Assembly (NCBI GenBank): GCA_020024325.1
Contig: JAHHTY010000059.1
Span: 1 to 11,034, forward strand
Reading direction: 5' to 3'
Length of the DNA stretch: 11,034 nt
Origin: Negativibacillus sp.
Lineage (GTDB): Bacteria > Bacillota > Clostridia > Oscillospirales > Ruminococcaceae
Shown: positions 1-6,281 of the stretch, in pieces
Position numbering within the stretch: position 1 is the first letter of the stretch
How the letters are laid out: the number at the start of each line of letters is the position of its first letter
Notes under the pieces: model-generated
The model's input: the letters and a program-made list of their open reading frames with translations, nothing else
Database searches by the model: none
Told to the model about the DNA's origin: nothing
Position numbers and translations under genes: made by a program

Positions 1-76
1 GACTTATTAGCTCAGTCGGTAGAGCACCTGACTTTTAATCAGGGTGTCCGGAGTTCGAGTCTCCGATAGGTCACCA
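1..76 (+). tRNA. tRNA-Lys (anticodon UUU)
   Basis: The cloverleaf is complete. The acceptor arm GACTTAT (1-7) pairs with ATAGGTC (66-72), with one T-G pair. The anticodon stem CCTGA/TCAGG encloses the loop CTTTTAA, which puts TTT at 34-36, reading AAA and AAG lysine codons. The T arm is CGGAG-TTCGAGT-CTCCG, followed by discriminator A73 and a genomically encoded CCA at 74-76. The tRNA starts at base 1, so its promoter or any upstream tRNA genes lie outside the window. Confidence 0.97.
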
Positions 77-80
77 AATT

Positions 81-111
81 AAAGCTGCCGGAAATATCCG
101 GTGGCTTTTTT
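81..111 (+). terminator. Intrinsic terminator of the tRNA-Lys transcript
   Basis: The stem AAAGCTGCCGG (81-91) pairs with CCGGTGGCTTT (97-107 and on), with two G-T pairs and the loop AAATAT, and it runs into six T residues. It begins 5 nt after the tRNA 3' end. It therefore ends the tRNA transcript and insulates the next gene, whose ribosome site lies only 26 nt further on. Confidence 0.88.
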
Positions 112-151
112 GTTATATAAAAATCTTGATAAACCCAAGGAGGAAAGGCAG

Positions 152-886
152 ATGGCAAAAGTTGCATTGATTACGGGTGCTTCCCGCGGAATTGGCAGAG
201 CAGAAGCAGAAAAGTTTGCACAACAAGGATACCAGGTTATCGCAAACTATTGTCATTCTCAAAAGGAAGTACAGCAACTGGCTAAAACAATGGCAGAGCG
301 AGGATATAGTGTTATTCCAATGCAGGCAGATGTATCTGACCTTGTTCAGGTGGAACAGATGGTTGCAGAGATTTTAAGACAGTTTCATCATATTGATGTT
401 TTAATCTGCAATGCAGGGGTTGCACGTCAGGGATTGTTGACTGATTTTACAGCAGATGACTGGAGAAATATGATGTCAATAAATTTGGACAGTGTATTCT
501 ATTGCTGTAAAAGTGTGCTGCCCACAATGATTCGTCAGCAAAGTGGTTGTATCATTACAACATCTTCTATCTGGGGATTGACGGGAGCTTCCTGTGAAGT
601 TCCGTATTCTGCCTCAAAAGCAGCGGTGATAGGACTGACAAAAGCACTTGCAAAAGAGGTGGGACCCTCCAATGTTCGTGTAAACTGCATTGCTCCGGGT
701 GTTGTGGATACGCAGATGAACGGAAATCTGACTCCGGAAATTTTGGAGGAATTGAGGGAGGAAACTCCGCTTTGTCAAATCGGTACCCCAGAGCAGATTG
801 CAGAATGTGCATATTTTTTAGCAGGAGAGGGAGCGTCCTTCCTGACAGGTCAAGTAATAAGTCCAAACGGAGGATTTGTAATTTAA
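152..886 (+). CDS. ymfI: SDR-family reductase, probably EF-P 5-aminopentanone reductase (YmfI-like; FabG homologue)
   Basis: This is a 244-residue classical short-chain dehydrogenase/reductase that uses NAD(P)H to reduce a carbonyl group. The cofactor loop TGASRGIG is at residues 8-15, CNAG at 86-89, and the catalytic set is N111, S139, Y152, K156. The active-site stretch SSIWGLTGASCEV before YSASK resembles the YmfI group, which reduces the 5-aminopentanone on the lysine of elongation factor P, more than housekeeping FabG. That assignment is from recalled family patterns; a general 3-oxoacyl-ACP reductase remains possible. There are no other fatty-acid synthesis genes beside it. The start at 152 is set by AAGGAGG at 137-143 with an 8-nt spacer; the longer frame from GTG at 101 runs through the tRNA terminator. 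A possible extended -10 (TGTTATATA, 111-119) lacks a good -35 box. Confidence 0.85.
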   Translation: MAKVALITGASRGIGRAEAEKFAQQGYQVIANYCHSQKEVQQLAKTMAERGYSVIPMQADVSDLVQVEQMVAEILRQFHHIDVLICNAGVARQGLLTDFTADDWRNMMSINLDSVFYCCKSVLPTMIRQQSGCIITTSSIWGLTGASCEVPYSASKAAVIGLTKALAKEVGPSNVRVNCIAPGVVDTQMNGNLTPEILEELREETPLCQIGTPEQIAECAYFLAGEGASFLTGQVISPNGGFVI

Positions 887-888
887 GC

Positions 889-936
889 AAAAAAACAGCC
901 GATTGTAATTTCGTTTTAACAATCGGCTGTTTTTGT
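889..936. terminator. Bidirectional intrinsic terminator between convergent genes
   Basis: A 13-bp perfect stem pairs AACAGCCGATTGT (894-906) with ACAATCGGCTGTT (919-931) around a 12-nt loop. Seven A residues lie on the left and T runs on the right, so the hairpin has a U tract in either direction. It can end both the SDR gene (+) and the NSS transporter gene (-), whose stop codon is at 973. Confidence 0.9.
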
Positions 937-972
937 TTTATTGTGTGATAGTTATAAAAGTTAATGTTTTGT

Positions 973-2307
973 TTAACCGATGCCACCCAAAAGAATGCCA
1001 AGAATTACTACTGCGGCAGAAAGAAATATATACAGATATTTAGCAAGAAAATCAAAGCATTTTGGCAGTGGTTTGTTTCTGCCCTTCATCAGCTCTTCTT
1101 TTATCGTTTTCAGTCCAAATACCCAGTAAATTATAACAGCACCAAGCAGAGCGCCGATTGGCACAATGAAGATGGTTACGGTATCCATCCACTGACCCAT
1201 GTATGGCATATATTCAATAAATAAACCGACAACAAAAATAATGGTTGAAACGATAAGAACACAAGAAAGACGTTTTGCATGGAATCTGGTTTGCAGTGCC
1301 TCTGTGCAAACTTCAAACATATTCAGCAAAGAGGTGATACCGGCAAACAGAACAGAGATAAAGAAGAAAATAGCGAAAATTCTGCCCATAGGCATTTTTT
1401 CAAATACACGGGGAAGGGTAATGAACAATAGGGAGGGACCGGATTGCGGGTCAAGACCAAAGGCAAAAACAGCCGGGATGATTGCAAAACCGGAGATTAG
1501 TGCTGCAAAGGTATCTAACAATGCAGTGAGAGCAGAAGAATGGATGATATCTTCGCTCGGTTTTAGGTAGCTTCCATAGATAATCATGCCGGAACCGGTG
1601 ATGGATAAAGAAAAGAAAGCTTGCCCCATAGCCATAATCCAAGTTTTCGGTTGAAGCAAGGCCTCCCATTTTGGAAGTAAAAGGTAGCGGTATCCTTCCA
1701 AAGAGCCGGGAAGAAAGAAAACCCGAACTGCGATAATAAGGAACAGAATGAAAAAAGCAGGCATCATAAAACGATTGATTTTTTCAATACCATTGGTAAT
1801 GCCAAGAAGAAGAATTGCCGCAGTGATTACAACAACGGCAAGATGCCATGGAATGCTTCCGAAAGCTCCTGTTGCCTGATGAAAGTATATTTCGGCATCC
1901 ATACTAAACATTTTTCCGCTAAGTGCGCCGAAAATGCTTCGTAAAATCCACCCTACAACAATGCAATATCCGATTGCAATACCAAAAGAACCGGCAAGCG
2001 GTAAATATCCTAATTTGGCACCGCCTTTTTTACCGCGGCTTGCAAGAGCCTGCTCAAAAGAGCCGACAGGTCCGGTACCGGTTTTTCTTCCCAGAGCAAA
2101 CTCTCCCGAAAGACCCACCAAACCAAACAAAGCAACAAAAAGAAAATATGGAATAAAAAAGGCAGCACCACCATATTGTCCCACACGATAAGGGAACATC
2201 CAAATATTTCCCATACCCACAGCAGAGCCGACAGAGGCAAGAATGAATCCGATTTTGCTTGTAAAGTGTCCGTTTTGGGACAACTGATTTTTGATGTTGT
2301 TATCCAT
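973..2307 (-). CDS. Sodium-dependent transporter of the NSS/SNF family (amino-acid-type Na+ symporter)
   Basis: A 444-residue integral membrane protein with the LeuT fold, the usual size for bacterial NSS proteins (MhsT/Tyt1 type). It would use the sodium gradient to import an amino acid or related amine; the substrate cannot be read from sequence. TM1 carries the signature GSAVGMGNIWMFPY (27-40) with the expected sodium-site Asn (N34), followed by GQYGGAAFFIPY. The TM8 sodium-site pair is present as AGITS (T325, S326). The arginine that normally sits in NIWRFPY is methionine (M37), while the partner-position aspartate (D375) seems to be retained. It has about 11-12 hydrophobic spans. The ribosome site GAAAGGA (2317-2323 read on the minus strand) is 9 nt before the ATG. 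It is a single-gene unit with its own promoter and a structured leader. Confidence 0.93.
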   Translation of the reverse strand: MDNNIKNQLSQNGHFTSKIGFILASVGSAVGMGNIWMFPYRVGQYGGAAFFIPYFLFVALFGLVGLSGEFALGRKTGTGPVGSFEQALASRGKKGGAKLGYLPLAGSFGIAIGYCIVVGWILRSIFGALSGKMFSMDAEIYFHQATGAFGSIPWHLAVVVITAAILLLGITNGIEKINRFMMPAFFILFLIIAVRVFFLPGSLEGYRYLLLPKWEALLQPKTWIMAMGQAFFSLSITGSGMIIYGSYLKPSEDIIHSSALTALLDTFAALISGFAIIPAVFAFGLDPQSGPSLLFITLPRVFEKMPMGRIFAIFFFISVLFAGITSLLNMFEVCTEALQTRFHAKRLSCVLIVSTIIFVVGLFIEYMPYMGQWMDTVTIFIVPIGALLGAVIIYWVFGLKTIKEELMKGRNKPLPKCFDFLAKYLYIFLSAAVVILGILLGGIG

Positions 2308-2347
2308 CGTTTGTCGTCCTTTCTTTTAAAAATATTGAAAGATTTTA

Positions 2348-2371
2348 CTTTTACGAACTTATGCGTAAAAG
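2348..2371 (-). repeat. 8-bp perfect inverted repeat in the NSS gene leader
   Basis: CTTTTACG (2348-2355) and CGTAAAAG (2364-2371) are exact inverse complements separated by 8 nt. The element is 41-64 nt upstream of the start codon and would form a leader hairpin or an operator site. No regulator is implied by any neighbouring gene. Confidence 0.5.
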
Positions 2372-2384
2372 CGATTGGCGATAA

Positions 2385-2409
2385 TAAAAAGCGAAGTATA
2401 AAACTTCAC
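2385..2409 (-). promoter_or_regulatory. Terminator-like leader hairpin upstream of the NSS gene (possible attenuator)
   Basis: Read on the minus strand, AAGTGAAGT (2401-2409) pairs over nine positions, with one U-G pair, with ACTTCGCTT around a 5-nt loop, and the stem is followed by a TTTTTATT run. The nearest promoter candidate for the NSS gene is upstream of it (2430-2458), so the element would sit in the 5' leader, about 80 nt before the ATG. The stem is A/U-rich. The same bases contain TATACT, so part of it could instead be a -10 box under an operator. Confidence 0.4.
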
Positions 2410-2429
2410 TTAAAATATAGCACGCCATT

Positions 2430-2458
2430 ATCATAACAGATAGAAACACAAAAATCAA
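2430..2458 (-). promoter_or_regulatory. Sigma-A promoter candidate for the NSS transporter gene
   Basis: On the minus strand, TTGATT (2453-2458) lies 17 nt upstream of TATGAT (2430-2435). A TG one base before the -10 box gives an extended -10. The predicted start near 2423 leaves a leader of about 115 nt that includes the two inverted repeats. Confidence 0.6.
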
Positions 2459-2510
2459 GAGAAAAGATATAAACAAATAATGCCAATATAAAATGTGACG
2501 AAAAGGTGTA

Positions 2511-2553
2511 AAAACAAAAAAGAGATAGCAGAAATTTTAAACTGCTATCTCTT
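2511..2553 (-). terminator. Intrinsic terminator of the USP-like/hydrolase unit
   Basis: A 12-bp perfect stem pairs AAGAGATAGCAG (2520-2531) with CTGCTATCTCTT (2542-2553) around a 10-nt loop. On the minus strand it continues into TTTTTTGTTTTT. It lies 18 nt past the hydrolase stop codon and separates that transcript from the NSS promoter. Confidence 0.9.
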
Positions 2554-2571
2554 GGACTTTTTATAAAACAA

Positions 2572-3528
2572 TTACAGATGGACTGCAAACCATGAAAGAA
2601 CATCTCTCATAACCTCGTCACGATTTAGCTCATTGAGCAGTTCGTGGCGTGCTTCTGGATAAATCCAGACCGTTAAATCTCGAATTCCGATTTTTTGCAG
2701 CCTTTTTTCTATTGCAACAATACCCTTGCCATAGTTACCAACAGGGTCCATACTGCCGGAAATGAGCAGCATGGGCAATTTGTTGTTGAGGGTTTTGTAC
2801 CATACTTTGGTATTACTGAAATATTGCAGCGAAAGCAAGTCCAAATAAGCCGAAGCGGTGAAAGGAAAACCGCAGAGAGGGTCATTGTCATAAGCATCAA
2901 CCGTCATTTCATCTCGGCTTAGCCAAGTGTTTTCGCTTTTGGGGTGATCAAAGCGGTTATTAAAGGAACCGAAAATCAGTTTTTGCAGTTTGGAAGAGTG
3001 AGCGGCGGTACCTTTAGAGGAAATGACCCGTTTACAGAGCATGATTCCTGCTTTGGAGGCAGGATTCGGACCGGCAGTTCCGCAAAGAACAACCCCTTTT
3101 AGGAGGGAGGAATATTTAGAAAGATATAAGCGAACAATCATGGAACCCATGCTGTGCCCAAATAAAAACAGAGGCAAGTTTGGGTAACGTTTTTTCAGTT
3201 CCAAAGACACAAGATGCAGATCTTCGATAAGATATTGGTATCCTTTTTCTTCGGCAAAAAATCCAAGTCGATTGCTGTTGCGACAGGTTTTACCGTGACC
3301 GATGTGGTCGTTGCCGCATACCACAAAACCTTCGTTTGCAAGAAAACGAAAGAAAGGAATGTAGCGGTCGATATGTTCTGCCATACCGTGGGAAATCTGC
3401 ACAACGCCTCTGAGCGGTGTTGTGGGTTCTGCAAGGCGGCAGAATAGATTTTCACCGGGGCAGGAGGAGGGCAGTGAAAGGGTCTGCCACAGAATATTTT
3501 CATCAAGATTATTGACAGATTGGTTCAT
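2572..3528 (-). CDS. Alpha/beta hydrolase, monoacylglycerol lipase / lysophospholipase-like (serine hydrolase)
   Basis: A 318-residue cytoplasmic-type serine hydrolase that resembles monoacylglycerol lipase and PldB-type lysophospholipases, which cleave the ester bond of monoacylglycerol or lysolipid. The oxyanion-side motif SHGMAEHIDRY is at 46-56, the nucleophile elbow GHSMG at 124-128 (Ser126), the acid at D261 in LLISGSMDPVG, and the base at H295 in EARHELLNE. The triad is complete and in the usual order. There is no signal peptide or membrane anchor. The start has a G-rich ribosome site (AAGGGGG, 11-nt spacer). It lies 27 nt downstream of the USP-like gene on the same strand and is followed by a terminator, so the two form a likely operon. 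The actual ester substrate is inferred from family only. Confidence 0.9.
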   Translation of the reverse strand: MNQSVNNLDENILWQTLSLPSSCPGENLFCRLAEPTTPLRGVVQISHGMAEHIDRYIPFFRFLANEGFVVCGNDHIGHGKTCRNSNRLGFFAEEKGYQYLIEDLHLVSLELKKRYPNLPLFLFGHSMGSMIVRLYLSKYSSLLKGVVLCGTAGPNPASKAGIMLCKRVISSKGTAAHSSKLQKLIFGSFNNRFDHPKSENTWLSRDEMTVDAYDNDPLCGFPFTASAYLDLLSLQYFSNTKVWYKTLNNKLPMLLISGSMDPVGNYGKGIVAIEKRLQKIGIRDLTVWIYPEARHELLNELNRDEVMRDVLSWFAVHL

Positions 3529-3555
3529 TGTATCAAAATCCCCCTTTTTTAAAGA

Positions 3556-3996
3556 TTAGCACAGGGTGCTTTGTCCGGATATGTTTTTGTCAATGACCTC
3601 TTTTAAAGAATCATCTTCTCCCACAACAAAAAAGTTAATAAGAGGGAATCTGTTCCAAATGCGATGAAGAACGGAGTTTTGGGTTTGGGGCATACCGGTA
3701 ACAACATATGCTGTTTTGTTATCCTTTAAGTATTGTGAAATTGTTTTAAAAATATCTTCTGCATACATCACATTCATCATTGCGTCGTTTTGAGAAGAAA
3801 TATTAAATAGGTACTGAATTGCTTCGGGGTTTGCCGGATATTCATTGCTTTGTACATTGAGCACAATCAATTCGGTTTTAGAGATATTGGCGACCCTTCG
3901 TCCGGCTTGGATCAGGCGTTCACACTGGAACTGGTTGGTTACCAGAACAGCGGTACTTTTTGCGGAAGTGGTCAGTTGAGTTTTTTTGCTATCCAT
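3556..3996 (-). CDS. Small USP-like (universal-stress-protein fold) protein
   Basis: A 146-residue soluble protein. Its first part (residues 16-50, AVLVTNQFQCERLIQAGRRV followed by an LIVLNV strand) matches the first strand and helix of the USP domain found in KdpD and in free USPs. The end, VVTGMPQ (98-104) then WNRFPLINFFVVGED, matches the last strands. The usual ATP loop G-x2-G-x9-G-S/T is not intact (only TGMPQTQNS), so nucleotide binding is doubtful. There is no sensor-kinase or transporter domain attached. It is the first gene of a two-gene unit with the lipase-like hydrolase. The start is at 3996 with an AGGATGG ribosome site. The role is unknown; a stress or regulatory role is inference from fold alone. 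Confidence 0.72.
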   Translation of the reverse strand: MDSKKTQLTTSAKSTAVLVTNQFQCERLIQAGRRVANISKTELIVLNVQSNEYPANPEAIQYLFNISSQNDAMMNVMYAEDIFKTISQYLKDNKTAYVVTGMPQTQNSVLHRIWNRFPLINFFVVGEDDSLKEVIDKNISGQSTLC

Positions 3997-4105
3997 TCGT
4001 TAATCCATCCTATTCAGGTTCATCATAATATTGATTTGTACGAAGTTATCAGAGAATTTCACAGCATTTTATACGAAAACGTGAGCGAATATTCCCTTCT
4101 GTTTT

Positions 4106-4124
4106 TAATTATAATCTATAATTA
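4106..4124. repeat. 19-bp A/T palindrome over the USP-like gene promoter
   Basis: TAATTATA (4106-4113) and TATAATTA (4117-4124) are perfect inverse complements around ATC. It covers the proposed minus-strand -10 box, as an operator would. Being A/T-only in the arms, it could also arise by chance in this A/T-rich gap. Confidence 0.4.
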
Positions 4125-4141
4125 TGAACAAAGTATGTCAG
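4113..4141 (-). promoter_or_regulatory. Weak promoter candidate for the USP-like/hydrolase unit
   Basis: On the minus strand, CTGACA (4136-4141) is 17 nt upstream of TAGATT (4113-4118). The -35 matches 5 of 6 consensus bases and the -10 only 4 of 6. It is the best-spaced pair I found in this gap for the minus-strand unit, with a leader of about 110 nt. Confidence 0.35.
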
Positions 4142-4204
4142 ATAAGGAAAGTTAAACAAGATTATCGAGAAGCTTGGATTTTATCGTACATGAAATTTAA
4201 AACA

Positions 4205-4233
4205 TTGACAAACTGATGACAGAGTAATAAAAT
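4205..4233 (+). promoter_or_regulatory. Sigma-A promoter of rex
   Basis: A perfect -35 TTGACA (4205-4210) is followed after exactly 17 nt by TAAAAT (4228-4233), a 5-of-6 match to TATAAT. The predicted start near 4240 gives a leader of about 105 nt before the rex ATG. Confidence 0.8.
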
Positions 4234-4344
4234 AGTCAGTAATGATAGATAGAGATTTGCTGCCGGTAAAGACAATACCAACAGCAGATAAGCGAAGAAA
4301 AACCTGTTTTAAATATAGAAAACAGAAAGGACAGGAGAAAAACT

Positions 4345-4998
4345 ATGGCGAGATATGAGGGTGTTTCGGTATCTGTAATTCGCAGACTGCCAAGATATCA
4401 TAGATTTTTGTATGATCTGATTCAAAGTGATGTTCATAAAATATCATCCCGAGAGCTTGCAGAGCGCATGAGCCTGACAGCTTCACAGATAAGACAGGAT
4501 TTAAACTGTTTTGGCGGCTTTGGGCAGCAGGGCTACGGATACAATGTTGATGCTTTATATCAGGAAATCGGTAATATTTTGGGATTGAATAAAGGTCTGA
4601 AAATCATTCTTTTGGGTGCCGGAAATTTAGGAATGGCTTTGGTAAAACACCTTTCCTTTGAGGCAAAAGGTTTCCGAATGATTGGCATTTTCGATAAAAA
4701 TCCAAAATTGATTGGTCAAAAAATTCATGGCATCGAGGTAATGCCGGAAAGTGCTTTGGAAGAATTTTGTGCAAAAGAAAAGCCGGATGCAGCAATTTTG
4801 TGTCTGCCAAAAGATGTTGTGGAAGAGTTGGGCGATCGTTTGATCGGCTACGGAATTCGTGCATTCTGGAATTTCTCCCACTATGACCTGGGACTGCACC
4901 ACAAGGACAGCGATGTTCCAATCGTTGTGGAAAATGTTCATCTGGGTGACAGCCTGATGACCTTGTGTTATCAAATCAATGAATTAAATGAAGATTAA
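4345..4998 (+). CDS. rex: Redox-sensing transcriptional repressor Rex
   Basis: A 217-residue homodimeric repressor that senses the NADH/NAD+ ratio and releases DNA when NADH binds. It typically controls fermentation and respiration genes. The N-terminal winged helix (about 12-68) carries SSRELAERMSLTASQIRQDL and FGQQGYGYNV, the form usual in Clostridia. The Rossmann domain follows: GAGNLG at 91-96, the ribose-binding acid D117 in IFDKNP, then WNFSHYDL and VVENVHLGDSL at 195-204. Domain order and length are normal and nothing is missing. ATG 4345 follows AGGAG (4333-4337) by 7 nt. It is monocistronic: a strong promoter lies in front and an intrinsic terminator right behind. No convincing Rex operator is seen in its own promoter, so autoregulation is not supported here. 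Confidence 0.97.
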   Translation: MARYEGVSVSVIRRLPRYHRFLYDLIQSDVHKISSRELAERMSLTASQIRQDLNCFGGFGQQGYGYNVDALYQEIGNILGLNKGLKIILLGAGNLGMALVKHLSFEAKGFRMIGIFDKNPKLIGQKIHGIEVMPESALEEFCAKEKPDAAILCLPKDVVEELGDRLIGYGIRAFWNFSHYDLGLHHKDSDVPIVVENVHLGDSLMTLCYQINELNED

Positions 4999-5001
4999 AC
5001 G

Positions 5002-5050
5002 AACCTGCTCTGACAAGCACAAACGCTGCTTTTCGGGGCAGGTTTCTTTT
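5002..5050 (+). terminator. Intrinsic terminator of rex
   Basis: AACCTGCTC (5002-5010) pairs with GGGCAGGTT (5036-5044), with one T-G pair, and TTTCTTTT follows. The intervening loop is long (about 25 nt) and can hold a small inner AGC..GCT stem. It begins 3 nt after the rex stop codon. Confidence 0.72.
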
Positions 5051-5177
5051 GCAAATGTGATAAATGTATAAAAAAATGCAGAAATTTCATTAGTAGGTGT
5101 AGAAAATCTCTTTCAAGAATCGTTTTTAAATAAAGGATGGTAGTGTACCGAAAAGAATTTAAAGGAGGATAGATTCC

Positions 5178-6281
5178 ATGAAAGAATATACTTTAAATAT
5201 GTTATCACGTGCAGAACAGGTAAAGGGGCAGGGAGTACTGTCCGCTTATGAAGAGGAGTTAAACTTGATTCGGGGAAGACTGGATACCGCAGATTTTAAA
5301 CTGAAGGTAACAGTCAACGCTCATACAGCCGGAGATATTACTCACATTCATACATTGAATCCGGAATTCTTTTTGCAGATTCCATGGTTGAAAACAAAAG
5401 GTGTCACAGTTGCATCGGTTCATTTTCTTCCGGAAACGGTGGAGAAGAGTTTAAATCTTCCTCCTGTTTGCAGAAAAGTATTTTACGATTATATGATACA
5501 ATTTTATAAAAGTGTAGATTATCTCATGACGGTGAATCCTGCATTTATTCCAAAGTTGGGGAATTACGGGATTGATACCACAAAGGTGACCTATATTCCA
5601 AACTATGTTTCAGGTAAAATGTTTTCAGCGGTGAATCAGCAGGAAAAACAGCGATTGCGCCAAGAATACGGAATAGACCAGAATAAATTTACCGTTGTTT
5701 GTGCAGGACAGCTGCAAACAAGAAAAGGAGTATTGGAATATGCGCGGCTGGCTCAAGCGCTTCCGCAAATGCAGTTTGTGTGGGCAGGGGATTTTGCTTT
5801 TGGCAGTATGAGCGACGGGCACAAAGAAATTGAGCAGCTGCTAAAAGAACACACACCGAACTTATTCTTTACAGGATTAGTACAGAGGGAAAAAATGCCT
5901 CAAATTTATCAAATGGGAGATGTTATGCTTCTTCCAAGTTTTGACGAGCTGTTTCCGATGACGGTTCTGGAAGCGATGAGCTGTGGTATTCCGATTTTGC
6001 TGCGGGATTTGGAGCTGTATGAGGGAATTTTGCAAGGATATTACCTCAAGGCATCGGATAATGAAGGTTTTGCCGAACAGTTAAAAGCACTATCAGAAAA
6101 TCCTCAGTATTATCATCAGGCACTCCGGATGAGTCATAAAGGGGATGTGTTTTACAGCGAGGAGCACGTTTTATCTATGTGGAGAGAGTTTTACCACCAT
6201 ATGCTTACAGAAAGTATCTGCCGTAAACAGATGAAAAAGACATTTGTGCAGATGGTTCAGTTTACAGGAGAAAAAAGATGA
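5178..6281 (+). CDS. GT4-family glycosyltransferase, probable diglycosyl-diacylglycerol (glycolipid) synthase
   Basis: A 367-residue GT-B retaining glycosyltransferase. The N-terminal NMLSRAEQVKGQGVLSAYEE (7-26) resembles the CpoA/LafB type, which adds a second hexose to monoglycosyl-diacylglycerol at the inner membrane face. The GT4 donor-site features are present: GQLQTRKG at 177-184 with K183, and the E-x7-E pair E257/E265 in DELFPMTVLEAMSCG. There is no transmembrane segment; membrane contact would be through basic and aromatic surfaces, including the basic tail from about 349. The start is fixed by AAAGGAGG (5161-5168) with a 9-nt spacer. The stop codon overlaps the next gene (ATGA), so the two are translationally coupled. 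No clean promoter was found in 5051-5160. Donor sugar and acceptor are inferred; a polysaccharide GT4 is the alternative. Confidence 0.86.
   Translation: MKEYTLNMLSRAEQVKGQGVLSAYEEELNLIRGRLDTADFKLKVTVNAHTAGDITHIHTLNPEFFLQIPWLKTKGVTVASVHFLPETVEKSLNLPPVCRKVFYDYMIQFYKSVDYLMTVNPAFIPKLGNYGIDTTKVTYIPNYVSGKMFSAVNQQEKQRLRQEYGIDQNKFTVVCAGQLQTRKGVLEYARLAQALPQMQFVWAGDFAFGSMSDGHKEIEQLLKEHTPNLFFTGLVQREKMPQIYQMGDVMLLPSFDELFPMTVLEAMSCGIPILLRDLELYEGILQGYYLKASDNEGFAEQLKALSENPQYYHQALRMSHKGDVFYSEEHVLSMWREFYHHMLTESICRKQMKKTFVQMVQFTGEKR

Larger units (their letters stand above)
3997..4344. other. 348-bp divergent intergenic region between the USP-like gene and rex
   Basis: The region carries the promoters of two divergent units. 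The plus-strand rex promoter is clear (4205-4233). A weaker minus-strand promoter for the USP-like gene overlaps a 19-bp palindrome (4106-4124). The rex leader has two small inverted repeats: TGCTG..CAGCA at 4258-4286 and CTGTTTT..AAAACAG at 4304-4325. I do not see a good Rex box (TTGTGAA-N4-TTCACAA or TTGTTAA-N4-TTAACAA types), and the open frame at 3850-4155 looks like a shadow of the USP-like gene. Confidence 0.7.

Noticed and set aside
101..151. Longer SDR reading frame from GTG at 101 (adds 17 residues)
   Set aside because: It starts inside the tRNA terminator and has no ribosome site. ATG 152 has AAGGAGG and begins the conserved SDR N terminus MAKVALITGAS.
567..1001. 144-residue minus-strand open frame over the SDR gene end and terminator
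   Set aside because: It is antisense to a clear gene, runs through a bidirectional terminator, and has no domain or ribosome support.
3850..4155. 101-residue plus-strand open frame across the USP-like gene start and the intergenic gap
   Set aside because: Its first half is the complement of the USP-like gene, its second half is A/T-rich gap sequence, and no ribosome site precedes it.
3997..4344. Rex operator in front of rex
   Set aside because: I looked for TTGTGAA-N4-TTCACAA and TTGTTAA-N4-TTAACAA type sites. Only half-site fragments occur, with no symmetric match.
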